The notes under the pieces: model-generated | Seen by the model: the letters and a program-made list of their open reading frames with translations, nothing else | What the model was told of the DNA's origin: nothing | The model's database searches: none | Made by a program: the position numbers and the translations under genes | Source of the DNA: Allobosea sp. Root483D1 | GTDB taxonomy: Bacteria > Pseudomonadota > Alphaproteobacteria > Rhizobiales > Beijerinckiaceae | DNA: 64,000 nucleotides | Direction: 5' to 3' | Assembly (NCBI RefSeq): GCF_001429505.1 | Contig: NZ_LMJW01000020.1 | Span: forward strand, 434,983 to 498,982 | Shown here: one piece after another, positions 53,122 to 61,677 of the stretch | Layout: each line of letters starts with the position of its first letter | Numbering within the stretch: position 1 is the stretch's first letter

Positions 53122-53189
53122 GTTTTCCTCCCGATGTCTGGTTCTGACTTGTTCTTGTTGGGTCGATAGTGACCGTTTGCTCGAAAAGA

Positions 53190-53993
53190 TCAACGATCCT
53201 TGTGCCGGCTTACTATACCGGTGATGCGCTCCAACTCATCTTGCAGCTCCGGCGTGCAGCACAGGACCGGATTCCCTGCCGCGATGGCATCGCCGCTGAA
53301 GAAGTCGTTGATCCGGGCGCCGGCCTCGGACGCGATCACCAGGCCGGCGGCGACGTCCCAGGCGTTGATATGCAGTTCGGCATAGGCCTCGGTGCGGCCG
53401 TTCGCGACATGGCAGAGGCCGAGGGCGCCAGAGCCCGAGCGCTTCACGGATGCACCGGCAGCAAAGCCGCGCCCCGCCATGGCGAGGTAGTCTTCATTAG
53501 GGATACGCGTCGACCAGCCGAATTCGAGATAGGCGCTGCGGATGTCGGCCCTGCCAGACACTTTGATTGGCTCGCCGTTCATGGTCGCGCCGCGGCCGCG
53601 GCGGCCGAAATAAATCTCGCCCAGCGCAGGGGCGGCGATGATGCCGATCTCGGGTACGCCATTGAGCAAGAGCCCGATCGAGATGCACCAGTTGCGATCG
53701 CCACGAGCGAAGTTCGAGGTTCCGTCGATCGGGTCGATGATCCAGACCGCATCCGCCGCTTCGCCGCCGCCCTCTTCGCCGATGACGGCATCAGCGGGGA
53801 AGAGCACGGCGAGACGCTCGCGCAGGAAGGCTTCGACCGCACCGTCGGCGACGGTGAGCCAATCCTGAGCGCCTTTCATGCTGACGCCGAGACTGTCCTT
53901 GCGGCTGAAATAGTCGAGCGCCAGGCGGCTGGCCTCCTCGACCAGGCCGAGCACGGCATACTGGCGTAGGTCCAGCTCTGCAAGCGTCATCAC
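53190..53993 (-). CDS. Inositol-monophosphatase-family phosphatase
   Basis: 267 residues. The metal site motifs are VIGEEGGGEAADAVWIIDPIDGTSNFARG (given here in family order: E-E, then D-P-I-D-G-T) and the second motif WDVAAGLVIASEAGA. All lithium-sensitive phosphatase residues are present, so it should remove phosphate from myo-inositol 1-phosphate or a similar sugar phosphate. It overlaps the dehydrogenase gene by ATGA and precedes the ABC importer genes by 68 bp. This coupling suggests that the importer brings in a phosphorylated substrate, which this enzyme dephosphorylates in the cytoplasm. Confidence 0.88.
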   Translation of the reverse strand: MMTLAELDLRQYAVLGLVEEASRLALDYFSRKDSLGVSMKGAQDWLTVADGAVEAFLRERLAVLFPADAVIGEEGGGEAADAVWIIDPIDGTSNFARGDRNWCISIGLLLNGVPEIGIIAAPALGEIYFGRRGRGATMNGEPIKVSGRADIRSAYLEFGWSTRIPNEDYLAMAGRGFAAGASVKRSGSGALGLCHVANGRTEAYAELHINAWDVAAGLVIASEAGARINDFFSGDAIAAGNPVLCCTPELQDELERITGIVSRHKDR

Positions 53994-54991
53994 AGCGCCT
54001 CGAGCGAAACGGCGACGGGCTTGCCGGTACGACGCGATTCCGTCGCGGCGTCGGCCAGGATCTGGGCCTTCAGCCCGTCGAGGCCGGACGGGGAGGGCGC
54101 GCGTCTGTCGCGGCAGGCCGTGACGAAGGCGTCGAGCTCGGCGCGGTAGGCGGCGGCGTAGCGTTCGAGGAAGAAGTTCTGCACGGGATCCGCCCGGAAG
54201 CCGGTGCCGGTCGCGATCTCGACCGTGGTCTCGTGGATATTGCCGGCGCGCAGCATGCCCTTGGAGCCGTGCACCTCGATGCGCTGGTCATAGCCATAGG
54301 TCGCGCGGCGGGAATTAGAGATCTGGGCGATGCGCCCGCTCGCGGTGCGCATCAGCACGGCGGCGGTGTCGACGTCGCCGGCGTGGCCGATCGCCGGATC
54401 GACCAGCGCCGAGCCGAGCGCGAAAACCTCGACCGGTTCCTCGGCGAGGAGGAAGCGGGCCATGTCGAAGTCATGGATCATCATGTCGCGGAAGAGTCCG
54501 CCCGAGCGCTTGACGTATTCGACCGGCGGCGGGCCGGGATCGCGCGAGATCACGCTGACGATCTCGATCGCGCCGGCCTCGCCAGAACGCAGGCGCCCTT
54601 CCAGCGCGGCGAAATTCGGGTCGAAGCGGCGGTTGAAGCCGATCATCAGCGGCTTGCCGGACTTTGCGACCACCTCGAGGCAGCGGCGGATGCGGCTGGC
54701 GTCAAGATCGACCGGCTTCTCGCAGAACACCGCCTTGCCGGCGGAGACCGCGGCCTCGATCAGGTCGGCATGGGTGTCGGTCGGGGTGCAGATCACCACG
54801 GCGTCGATGCCGCTATCAGCAAGGATCGCCTCCGTGCTGGCGATCTTGGCGCCTGAGGTCTGGGCGAGCGCGGCGGCGGCGTCAGCGGAGGCATCGGAGA
54901 GCGCGACCAGCTGCGCATCGGAGCGCGCGGCGACGTTGAGCCCGTGAATGCGCCCGATGCGGCCGGCGCCCAGCAATCCAAATCTCATCAC
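53990..54991 (-). CDS. iolG: Myo-inositol 2-dehydrogenase-like (Gfo/Idh/MocA family)
   Basis: 333 residues. The Rossmann motif is FGLLGAGRIGRIHGLN, the catalytic-loop motif is CEKPVDLD, and the later signature GGLFRDMMIHDFDMARFLL holds the family's catalytic Asp and His. The length matches IolG (about 335). IolG oxidises myo-inositol to scyllo-inosose with NAD, the first step before IolE. Other Gfo/Idh members look similar, so the name relies on the neighbouring iol genes. Confidence 0.85.
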   Translation of the reverse strand: MMRFGLLGAGRIGRIHGLNVAARSDAQLVALSDASADAAAALAQTSGAKIASTEAILADSGIDAVVICTPTDTHADLIEAAVSAGKAVFCEKPVDLDASRIRRCLEVVAKSGKPLMIGFNRRFDPNFAALEGRLRSGEAGAIEIVSVISRDPGPPPVEYVKRSGGLFRDMMIHDFDMARFLLAEEPVEVFALGSALVDPAIGHAGDVDTAAVLMRTASGRIAQISNSRRATYGYDQRIEVHGSKGMLRAGNIHETTVEIATGTGFRADPVQNFFLERYAAAYRAELDAFVTACRDRRAPSPSGLDGLKAQILADAATESRRTGKPVAVSLEAL

Positions 54992-55027
54992 GTCCGTGGT
55001 CCTGCGGTTCGAGAGTGTTTCGGGGCC

Positions 55028-55828
55028 TCAATCGTGCGCGCCGAGAATGGTCTGGTCGAAGTCGATATTGGCGCCGGTCATCAGCCCCGATTCGGATGAC
55101 GCCAGATAGGCGACGGCCTTGGCGACCTCGCGCGGATCGATCAGCCGGCCGAACGGCCGGCCGGCCTGCGCCTTCTCCAGCCAGCCATCCTGCGCATCAT
55201 GGCGCAGGCGCATGATCGCGTCTTCGCCCGGCGTCGCCATCCAGCCGATATTGAGGCCGTTGACGCGGATGCGGTCGGAAAGCAGCCCATAGGCGGCGTT
55301 GCGGGTCAGGGTCGCCAGCGCGCCCTTCGAGACGCTGTAGGCGGCGAGGAAGGGCTGGCCGCCATGGGCCGACATCGACTGGATGTTGACGATGCTGCCT
55401 TCGATCTTCTCGCGCCGCATCAGGTTGGCCGCATCCTGGATCAGGAAGAAGGGCGCGGTCAGGTTGACCGCCATGATGCGGGCATAGAGTTCGGGGCTGG
55501 TGTCGAAGATCGTGCCGCGATCGGTGTCGCCGGCGGCATTGACGAGGATGTCGAGCCGGCCGAAAGCTTGCTCGGCAGCAGGGACAATTCCGCGGACCGC
55601 GTCGAGATCGGCGAGATCGGCGGCGTGGAAGATCGCGTTGCAGCCGGTGGCCTTCAGGCTCGCTGCGACGGCCTCGCCCCGCTCGCGGTTGCGGCCGGTG
55701 AGGATGAGGCCGGCGGCGCCGCGCGCGGCGAATTCGCGGGCGATCGCCTCGCCGAGGCCCTGGCTGCCACCGGTGACGATGGCGGCCTTGCCGTCGAGTT
55801 CGCGGCGAAAGTCGGAAGGCTCGGACAC
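55028..55828 (-). CDS. Short-chain dehydrogenase/reductase (SDR)
   Basis: 266 residues. The cofactor motif is IVTGGSQGLGEAIA, followed by NAAGDT, the catalytic Ser in VNIQSMSAHG and YxxxK in AAYSVSKGAL. It is the first gene of the leftward operon, divergent from the rpiR gene, and lies 36 bp before iolG. In inositol regions such enzymes may handle scyllo-inositol, a methyl-inositol or a related polyol. The exact substrate is unclear. Confidence 0.87.
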   Translation of the reverse strand: MSEPSDFRRELDGKAAIVTGGSQGLGEAIAREFAARGAAGLILTGRNRERGEAVAASLKATGCNAIFHAADLADLDAVRGIVPAAEQAFGRLDILVNAAGDTDRGTIFDTSPELYARIMAVNLTAPFFLIQDAANLMRREKIEGSIVNIQSMSAHGGQPFLAAYSVSKGALATLTRNAAYGLLSDRIRVNGLNIGWMATPGEDAIMRLRHDAQDGWLEKAQAGRPFGRLIDPREVAKAVAYLASSESGLMTGANIDFDQTILGAHD

Positions 55829-55848
55829 CCCTGTTTCTCCCTGACGGC

Positions 55849-55865
55849 GCCATTGTCACAATGGC
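55849..55865. promoter_or_regulatory. 17-bp palindrome in the rpiR/SDR divergent promoter region
   Basis: GCCATTG-TCA-CAATGGC has perfect 7-bp arms around 3 bases. It starts 20 bp upstream of the SDR start codon (55828), where a repressor would control the leftward operon. Confidence 0.5.
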
Positions 55866-55883
55866 ATATTATTTTTATTGCGC

Positions 55884-55911
55884 TTGACTAATAGAACAAA
55901 CATTCCATTCT
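55884..55911 (+). promoter_or_regulatory. Candidate promoter with RpiR/IolR-type site for rpiR-iolCDEB
   Basis: TTGACT at 55884-55889 is followed after 16 bp by CATTCT (55906-55911), a weak -10. Between them lies ATAGAA-CAAACA-TTCCAT (55891-55908), an imperfect palindrome. Its core AGAA-N6-TTCC at 55893-55906 differs by one base from GGAA-N6-TTCC, the motif reported for IolR of Sinorhizobium. Binding there would block this promoter. Confidence 0.5.
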
Positions 55912-55951
55912 CTCCCGGCACAAGTCAAGGCCGCGAAAGCCCCTATTCTCC

Positions 55952-56800
55952 ATGTCGTCGCCACAGCAGCAGGATCCGCCACGGGACGATTTCGACGGCT
56001 TCGTCGCCCTGCTGCGCGAGCGCGGGCCGAACCTGCCGAAACGTCTGCGGCAGGTGGCCGATTACGCACTCGCCAACCCCGACGACATGGCGCTCAGCAC
56101 CGCGGCGCAGGTGGCGCAGCAGGCGGGCGTCCAGGCTTCGACGCTGGTGCGTTTCGCTCAGGCGCTCGACTATTCCGGCTTCAGCGAGTTGCAGCAGCTC
56201 TTCCGCTCGCGGTTGCGCCAGCAATTCCCCGACTACCGCGAAAGGCTGGAAGCCTTGCGCGAGAAGAGGGTGGCCGGGCCGAACATGGCGCAGGGGCTGC
56301 TGGACGGTTTCGTCGAGGCGAGCCGCAGCTCCCTGTCGCGGCTGCAATCGACGGTGCGGTATGACGATATCGACCAGGCGGCCGATCTGCTCGCCAAGGC
56401 CGAAACCATTATTCTGGTGGGCGCGCGCCGGATGTTCCCCGTCGTGTCCTATCTCGCCTATGTTTTCGGCAAGCTCGGCATCCGGGCCGTGTTGATCGAC
56501 AATGTCGCCTCGCTTGGGCCCGAGCAGGCAGCGATCGCACGCAAGGGCGATGTCGTCGTCGCGTTGAGCTGCGCACCCTATACGCCGGCGACGATCGCGA
56601 TCGCTGCCGACGCCCATCGCAAGGGCATTCCCGTCATCGCCGTGACGGATGGGGCACTCAGCCCGCTCGCTCAGAATTGTCTGTTGTGGATCGCTGTCGA
56701 GGAGGCCGACTACGGCGCCTTCCGCTCGATGACCGCAACCTTCGCACTCGCCATGACGCTTGCCGTCGGCGCCGCCGAGAAAGCCCGCTCCGATGCCTGA
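55952..56800 (+). CDS. RpiR-family regulator, likely inositol repressor
   Basis: 282 residues. The N-terminal helix-turn-helix (about 25-85) contains ALANPDDMALSTAAQVAQQA and GVQASTLVRFAQALDY. The C-terminal SIS sugar-binding domain (about 130-260) shows IILVGARRMFPVVSYLAYVF and VVVALSCAPYTPATIAIA. Its stop overlaps the iolC start, so regulator and pathway are one transcript, matching IolR of rhizobia. The expected effector is an inositol catabolite. Confidence 0.88.
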   Translation: MSSPQQQDPPRDDFDGFVALLRERGPNLPKRLRQVADYALANPDDMALSTAAQVAQQAGVQASTLVRFAQALDYSGFSELQQLFRSRLRQQFPDYRERLEALREKRVAGPNMAQGLLDGFVEASRSSLSRLQSTVRYDDIDQAADLLAKAETIILVGARRMFPVVSYLAYVFGKLGIRAVLIDNVASLGPEQAAIARKGDVVVALSCAPYTPATIAIAADAHRKGIPVIAVTDGALSPLAQNCLLWIAVEEADYGAFRSMTATFALAMTLAVGAAEKARSDA

Positions 56801-58700
56801 ACCCGTGCTCGATTTGATCTCGATCGGCCGCTCCTCGGTCGATCTCTACGGCCAGCAGATCGGTGGTCGGCTGGAGGACATGGCCTCGTTCTCCAAGGCC
56901 GTCGGCGGCTGTCCGACCAATATCGCGATCGGCACGGCCCGGCTCGGCTTGAAATCGGCGGTAATCACCCGCGTCGGCGACGAGCAGATGGGCCGCTTCA
57001 TCCTGGAGCAGCTCCAGCGCGAGGGCGTCGAGACCAGGGGCGTCGTCGTCGACCCCAAGCGGCTGACCTCACTGGTCATTCTCGGCGTGCGCGACGAGAA
57101 GACCTTCCCGTTGATCTTCTACCGCAGCGATTGCGCCGATGCGGCGCTCGACGAGAGCGAGATCGACGAGGCCTTCATCGCCTCGGCCAAGGCTGTCGTG
57201 GTCACCGGCACGCATTTCGCGATCCCGAATGCGGCCAAGGCTCAGCGCAAGGCGATCGCATTCGCCCGCAAGCATGGCCGCAAGGTCGTGTTCGATGTCG
57301 ACTACCGACCCAATCTCTGGGGGCTCGCCGGCCATGCCGCCGGCGAGGAGCGCTATATCCGCTCCGACACGGTGACCCAGCATCTGCAGGCAATCCTGCC
57401 GGACTGCGACCTGATCGTCGGCACCGAGGAGGAACTGCACGCTGCCGGTGGCTCGGAGGACACGCTCGCCGCGATCCGCAACATCCGTGGGCTGAGCAAG
57501 GCGACGATCGTCTGCAAGCGCGGGCCGATGGGGTGTGTTGTTTTCCCAGGAGCCATTCCGGCCTCGATCGAGGACGGCATCAAGGGGCCGGGTTTCCCGG
57601 TCGAGGTCTACAATGTCCTGGGGGCCGGCGACGCCTTCATGTCCGGCTTCCTGCGCGGTTATCTCAGCGACGAGCCGATCGAGACCTGCTGCACCTGGGC
57701 CAATGCCTGCGGCGCCTTTGCCGTCTCGCGCCTGCTCTGCTCGCCGGAGAGCCCGACCTTCGCCGAATTGCAGTTTTTCCTGAAGCAGGGCTCGCCGCAC
57801 CGGGCGCTGCGCCACGACGTCGCGATCAACCACGTTCATTGGGCGACGACGCGCCGGCCGCAGGCCGCGACGCTGATGGCGCTCGCCATCGATCACCGCT
57901 CGCAGATCGAGGCGATGGCCGATGAGGCTGGCGTGCCGCGTGAGCGCATCGCGGTATTCAAGCGGCTCGCCGTCGATGCCGCGGCGCGGATCGCCAAGGG
58001 CACTGAGGGTTTCGGCATGCTGCTCGACGGGCGCCATGGCCGCGAGGCGCTGTTCCGCGCCGGCGATCATGGCTTCTGGATCGCGCGACCGCTGGAGGTG
58101 CCGGGGTCGCGGCCGCTGCGCCTCGAAACCGATGCGGATGGCTCGCTCGGCGCAGCGCTGAACGAGTGGCCGGTCGACCATGTCGTCAAGGTGCTGGCCT
58201 TTTATCACCCTGGCGACGATGCCGAGCTGAAAGCGGAGCAGGAGGCGACCCTGAAGCGGGTTGCGCTTGCCTGCCGGCAGGTTGGCCGCGAGCTTCTGGT
58301 CGAGATCATCTGCTCGAAGAACGGGCCGCTCGGTGACGACACCATGGCCAGCGTGATGCGCCGGCTCTACGCGATCGGCATCAAGCCGGACTGGTGGAAG
58401 CTCGAGGGGCAGCCTACCGAGGCGGCCTGGGCTGCCGTCGATGCCGCGATCGCTGAGAACGATCCCTATTGCCGCGGCGTCGTGCTGCTCGGCCTCGATG
58501 CACCGCTGCCGGAGCTGGAGCAGGCCTTCAGGCTGGCGCAGACGGCGAAGACGGTGAAGGGTTTCGCAGTCGGGCGCAGCATCTTCGGCGAGGCGGCGCG
58601 CGGCTGGCTCGCCGGCACGCTCGACGACGAAGCCGCGACCGCGATGATGGCCGAGCGCTTCGGCCGGCTGGTCGACGCCTGGCAGGGTTCGAATTCCTGA
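56793..58700 (+). CDS. iolC: 5-dehydro-2-deoxygluconokinase fused to a DUF2090 aldolase-like domain
   Basis: 635 residues from ATG 56793, overlapping the rpiR stop; the start MPEPVLDLISIGRSSVDLYG is the typical IolC beginning. Residues 1-320 are a PfkB kinase with GGCPTNIAIGTARLG and the catalytic NVLGAGDAFMSGFLRG. Residues about 325-635 are DUF2090, a class I aldolase-like barrel. Such fusions are common in proteobacterial IolC. The kinase makes 2-deoxy-5-keto-gluconate 6-phosphate; the second domain may replace IolJ, since no separate IolJ is in the window. Confidence 0.93.
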   Translation: MPEPVLDLISIGRSSVDLYGQQIGGRLEDMASFSKAVGGCPTNIAIGTARLGLKSAVITRVGDEQMGRFILEQLQREGVETRGVVVDPKRLTSLVILGVRDEKTFPLIFYRSDCADAALDESEIDEAFIASAKAVVVTGTHFAIPNAAKAQRKAIAFARKHGRKVVFDVDYRPNLWGLAGHAAGEERYIRSDTVTQHLQAILPDCDLIVGTEEELHAAGGSEDTLAAIRNIRGLSKATIVCKRGPMGCVVFPGAIPASIEDGIKGPGFPVEVYNVLGAGDAFMSGFLRGYLSDEPIETCCTWANACGAFAVSRLLCSPESPTFAELQFFLKQGSPHRALRHDVAINHVHWATTRRPQAATLMALAIDHRSQIEAMADEAGVPRERIAVFKRLAVDAAARIAKGTEGFGMLLDGRHGREALFRAGDHGFWIARPLEVPGSRPLRLETDADGSLGAALNEWPVDHVVKVLAFYHPGDDAELKAEQEATLKRVALACRQVGRELLVEIICSKNGPLGDDTMASVMRRLYAIGIKPDWWKLEGQPTEAAWAAVDAAIAENDPYCRGVVLLGLDAPLPELEQAFRLAQTAKTVKGFAVGRSIFGEAARGWLAGTLDDEAATAMMAERFGRLVDAWQGSNS

Positions 58701-58764
58701 GTTTGCAAGACGCTTGCGCTCGTCCATCACCGGATGAGCGACGGGCGCGCCGAGGAGACGCACG

Positions 58765-60603
58765 ATGAGTACGGTCAGGCTCACCATGGCGCAGGCGCTG
58801 GTGGCTGCGATGGCGGCGCAGAAAACGGTCGTCGGCGGCCGGACGCTGCCGCTCTTCGCCGGTGTCTGGGCGATCTTCGGGCATGGCAATGTCGCCGGCC
58901 TCGGCGAGGCGCTGCATGGCGCCCGCGACATCCTGCCGACGCTGCGCGCCCATAACGAGCAGGCGATGGCGCATGCGGCGATCGCCTTCGCCAAGGCCTC
59001 GCGCCGGCGCCGGATGATGGCGGTGACGAGCTCGATCGGGCCAGGCGCGACCAATATGGTGACCGCTGCAGCGGTCGCGCATGTCAATCGCCTGCCGCTG
59101 CTCTTGCTGCCTGGCGATGTCTTCGCCGGGCGCCGGCCCGATCCGGTGCTGCAGCAGATCGAGGATTTCGGCGACGGCACCGTCTCGGCGAATGATTGCT
59201 TCAAGCCGGTCTCGCGCTATTTCGACCGGATCACGCGGCCTGAGCAGCTGATTCCCGCCTTCGAGCGGGCGATGCAGGTTCTGACCGATCCGTCGGAATG
59301 CGGGCCGGTGACGCTGGCGCTGTGCCAGGACGTCCAGACGGAAGCTTATGACTATCCGGAGAGCTTCTTCGCCGAGCGGATCTGGACGCCGCGCCGGACA
59401 CGGCCGGACGAGCAGGAACTGGCCCAGGCTGTCGCGCTGCTGAAAGCGGCGAAGCGGCCGCTGGTCGTGGCAGGGGGCGGCACTCTCTACAGCGAGGCCG
59501 AGGGTGAGCTCGCCCGTTTCTGCCTGGCGCACGGTATTCCGAGCGCGGAGACGCAAGCCGGCAAGAGCGCCCTGCCGCACGACCATCCGCTCAATCTCGG
59601 TGCTATCGGCGTCACCGGCACCGGCTCCGCCAACGACGCCGCGAAAACTGCCGATGTCGTGCTCGCGGTCGGGACGCGCCTGCAGGATTTCACCACCGGC
59701 TCGCGGGCGCTTTTCGCCGATCCGGACTGCCGGATCATCGGCCTGAACACGCAGGTCTTCGATGCGGGCAAGCATGGCGGACAGCCGCTCGTCGCCGATG
59801 CCAGGGCCGGCCTCGCCGAGCTGGAAACCGCGCTGGCGGGCTGGAAGGCGCCGACCGGCTGGACCGCTCAGGCGCAGGCATCCCGCGATGCCTGGCTCAC
59901 CACCGCCGCGCGCTATACCGCCGCGAGCAATCAGGCGCTGCCGAGCGATGCGCAGGTGGTTGGCGCGGTGCAGCGCCAGAGCCGGGCGAGCGATGTCGTG
60001 CTCTGCGCCGCCGGCGGGCTGCCGGGCGAGTTGCACAAGCTCTGGCAGCCGGGAGCGCCCGGCGGCTACCAGATGGAATACGGCTATTCCTGCATGGGCT
60101 ACGAGATCGCCGGGGGCCTGGGCACCAAGCTCGCCGATCCCGCCCGCGAGGTCTTCGTCATGGTCGGCGACGGCTCCTATCTGATGATGAACTCGGAGAT
60201 CGCGACCTCGGTGATGCTCGGGGTCAAGCTCACCATCGTCGTGCTCGACAATCGCGGTTTCGGCTGCATCAACCGTTTGCAGAACGCGACCGGCGGCGCC
60301 TCCTTCAACAACCTCTTGCGCGACACCCGCCACGAGGTGCTGCCGGAGATCGATTTCGCCGCCCATGCCGGCTCGATGGGGGCGATTGCGCGCAAGGTTG
60401 CGAGCCTGGCGGAACTGGAGTCCGCGCTCGCCGAGGCGCGCGGGCATGACCGCACCAGCGTCATCGTCATCGATACCGACCCGTTGATCTCGACCGATGC
60501 CGGCGGGCACTGGTGGGAGGTCGCGGTGCCCGAGGTTTCGGTGCGCGACGAGGTCAAGGCGGCGCGCAAGCGCTATGAGAATGCGCTCCAGGCGAGAGAT
60601 TGA
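58765..60603 (+). CDS. iolD: 3D-(3,5/4)-trihydroxycyclohexane-1,2-dione hydrolase
   Basis: 612 residues, a thiamine-diphosphate enzyme. The activating Glu lies in RAHNEQAMAHAAIAFAK and the cofactor motif is VGDGSYLMMNSEIATSV through VVLDN. Family marks GPGATNMVTAAAVAHVNRLP and the C-terminal AHAGSMGAIARKV are clear. It opens the six-membered ring to 5-deoxy-glucuronate. The gene follows iolC by 64 bp. Confidence 0.94.
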   Translation: MSTVRLTMAQALVAAMAAQKTVVGGRTLPLFAGVWAIFGHGNVAGLGEALHGARDILPTLRAHNEQAMAHAAIAFAKASRRRRMMAVTSSIGPGATNMVTAAAVAHVNRLPLLLLPGDVFAGRRPDPVLQQIEDFGDGTVSANDCFKPVSRYFDRITRPEQLIPAFERAMQVLTDPSECGPVTLALCQDVQTEAYDYPESFFAERIWTPRRTRPDEQELAQAVALLKAAKRPLVVAGGGTLYSEAEGELARFCLAHGIPSAETQAGKSALPHDHPLNLGAIGVTGTGSANDAAKTADVVLAVGTRLQDFTTGSRALFADPDCRIIGLNTQVFDAGKHGGQPLVADARAGLAELETALAGWKAPTGWTAQAQASRDAWLTTAARYTAASNQALPSDAQVVGAVQRQSRASDVVLCAAGGLPGELHKLWQPGAPGGYQMEYGYSCMGYEIAGGLGTKLADPAREVFVMVGDGSYLMMNSEIATSVMLGVKLTIVVLDNRGFGCINRLQNATGGASFNNLLRDTRHEVLPEIDFAAHAGSMGAIARKVASLAELESALAEARGHDRTSVIVIDTDPLISTDAGGHWWEVAVPEVSVRDEVKAARKRYENALQARD

Positions 60604-60617
60604 TCGGGTTTCCCTCA

Positions 60618-60735
60618 AGCCCTCATCCTGAGGAGCAGCCGGAGGCTGCGTCTCGAAGGATGTTCCAGCTGGTTCTGGAGCCTCCTGGAGCATCCGTCGA
60701 GACGCGCTCTTGGAGCGCTCCTCAGGATGAGGGCT
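60618..60735. repeat. Palindromic intergenic repeat, family 3 (between iolD and iolE)
   Basis: Two 45-bp inverted arms, 60618-60662 (AGCCCTCATCCTGAGGAGCA onward) and 60691-60735, flank 28 bp. Each arm also holds a small internal hairpin (AGCCGGAGGCT on the left). It splits the iolD and iolE genes within one operon, so it may reduce or stabilise the downstream mRNA rather than end it. Confidence 0.78.
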
Positions 60736-60764
60736 GAGGGTGTGATTTGAGAAGGACGAAGGAC

Positions 60765-61664
60765 ATGCCTATCCGCATCGGCGCCAATCCCATCGGCTGG
60801 TCGAATGACGATCTCCAGGACATCGGCGGCGCGACGCCGCTCGAAACCTGCCTGGCCGAGGCTCGCGAAGCCGGCTTCGTCGGCATGGAACTCGGCCACA
60901 AGTTCCCGCGCGAACCCGGGGCGTTGAAGGCGGCGCTCGATCCCTTCGGCATGGCCTGCATCTCCGGCTGGTATTCGGCTGAATTGCTGACACGCGATGC
61001 GGATGCAGAGCTGCGACGCCTGCGGCCTCATCTCGACCTGCTCAAGGCGATGGGCTCGACCGTGCTGGTCTTCGCTGAGACCTCGAACGCGATCCACGGC
61101 GACCGCAGCAAGCCCTTGTCGCAGCGGCCGATGATGGCTGATGAGGATTGGGCCGAGTTCGGCCGGCGCGTTACCCAGGTGGCAGAGCAGACGCTCGCGG
61201 AGGGCGTCAGGCTGGTCTACCATCACCATATGGGCACGATCGTCGAGAGCGAGGCCGATATCGACGCCTTCATGACGGCGACGGGCGAGGCGGCGCATCT
61301 CCTGCTCGATACCGGCCACGCGACCTGGGGCGGGGCCGATCCGGTCAAGCTCGCCGAGCGCTACCGCGCCCGCATCAGCCATGTCCATGCCAAGGATGTG
61401 CGCAAGGCGGTGATGGAGCAGGCGCGCCGCGAGGACTGGAGCTTCCTCGACGCCATTCTCGGCAAGGGCAAGGAATTGGGCGTCTATACTGTGCCGGGCG
61501 ACGGCATGGTCGACTACCCCGCGGTGTTCAAGGCGCTGCCGGGCTATTCCGGCTGGGTCGTGGTCGAGGCCGAACAGGATCCCGAGAAAGCCCACCCGCT
61601 GACCTATGCCAAGAAGGGCGTCGCCCATCTCGAGCAGAGCCTGAAGGAGGCCGGGCTCGTCTGA
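60765..61664 (+). CDS. iolE: Inosose (2-keto-myo-inositol) dehydratase
   Basis: 299 residues from ATG 60765, 8 bases after a GAAGGA site; an in-frame ATG 18 bases earlier is weaker. It is an AP-endonuclease-2-type TIM barrel with metal ligands in MELGHKFPREPGAL, HHHMGTIVESEADI, LLLDTGHATWGGA and SHVHAKDV. It dehydrates scyllo-inosose, producing the substrate of IolD. The repeat at 60618-60735 lies just upstream. Confidence 0.93.
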   Translation: MPIRIGANPIGWSNDDLQDIGGATPLETCLAEAREAGFVGMELGHKFPREPGALKAALDPFGMACISGWYSAELLTRDADAELRRLRPHLDLLKAMGSTVLVFAETSNAIHGDRSKPLSQRPMMADEDWAEFGRRVTQVAEQTLAEGVRLVYHHHMGTIVESEADIDAFMTATGEAAHLLLDTGHATWGGADPVKLAERYRARISHVHAKDVRKAVMEQARREDWSFLDAILGKGKELGVYTVPGDGMVDYPAVFKALPGYSGWVVVEAEQDPEKAHPLTYAKKGVAHLEQSLKEAGLV

Positions 61665-61677
61665 GCCCGGGAACGTC

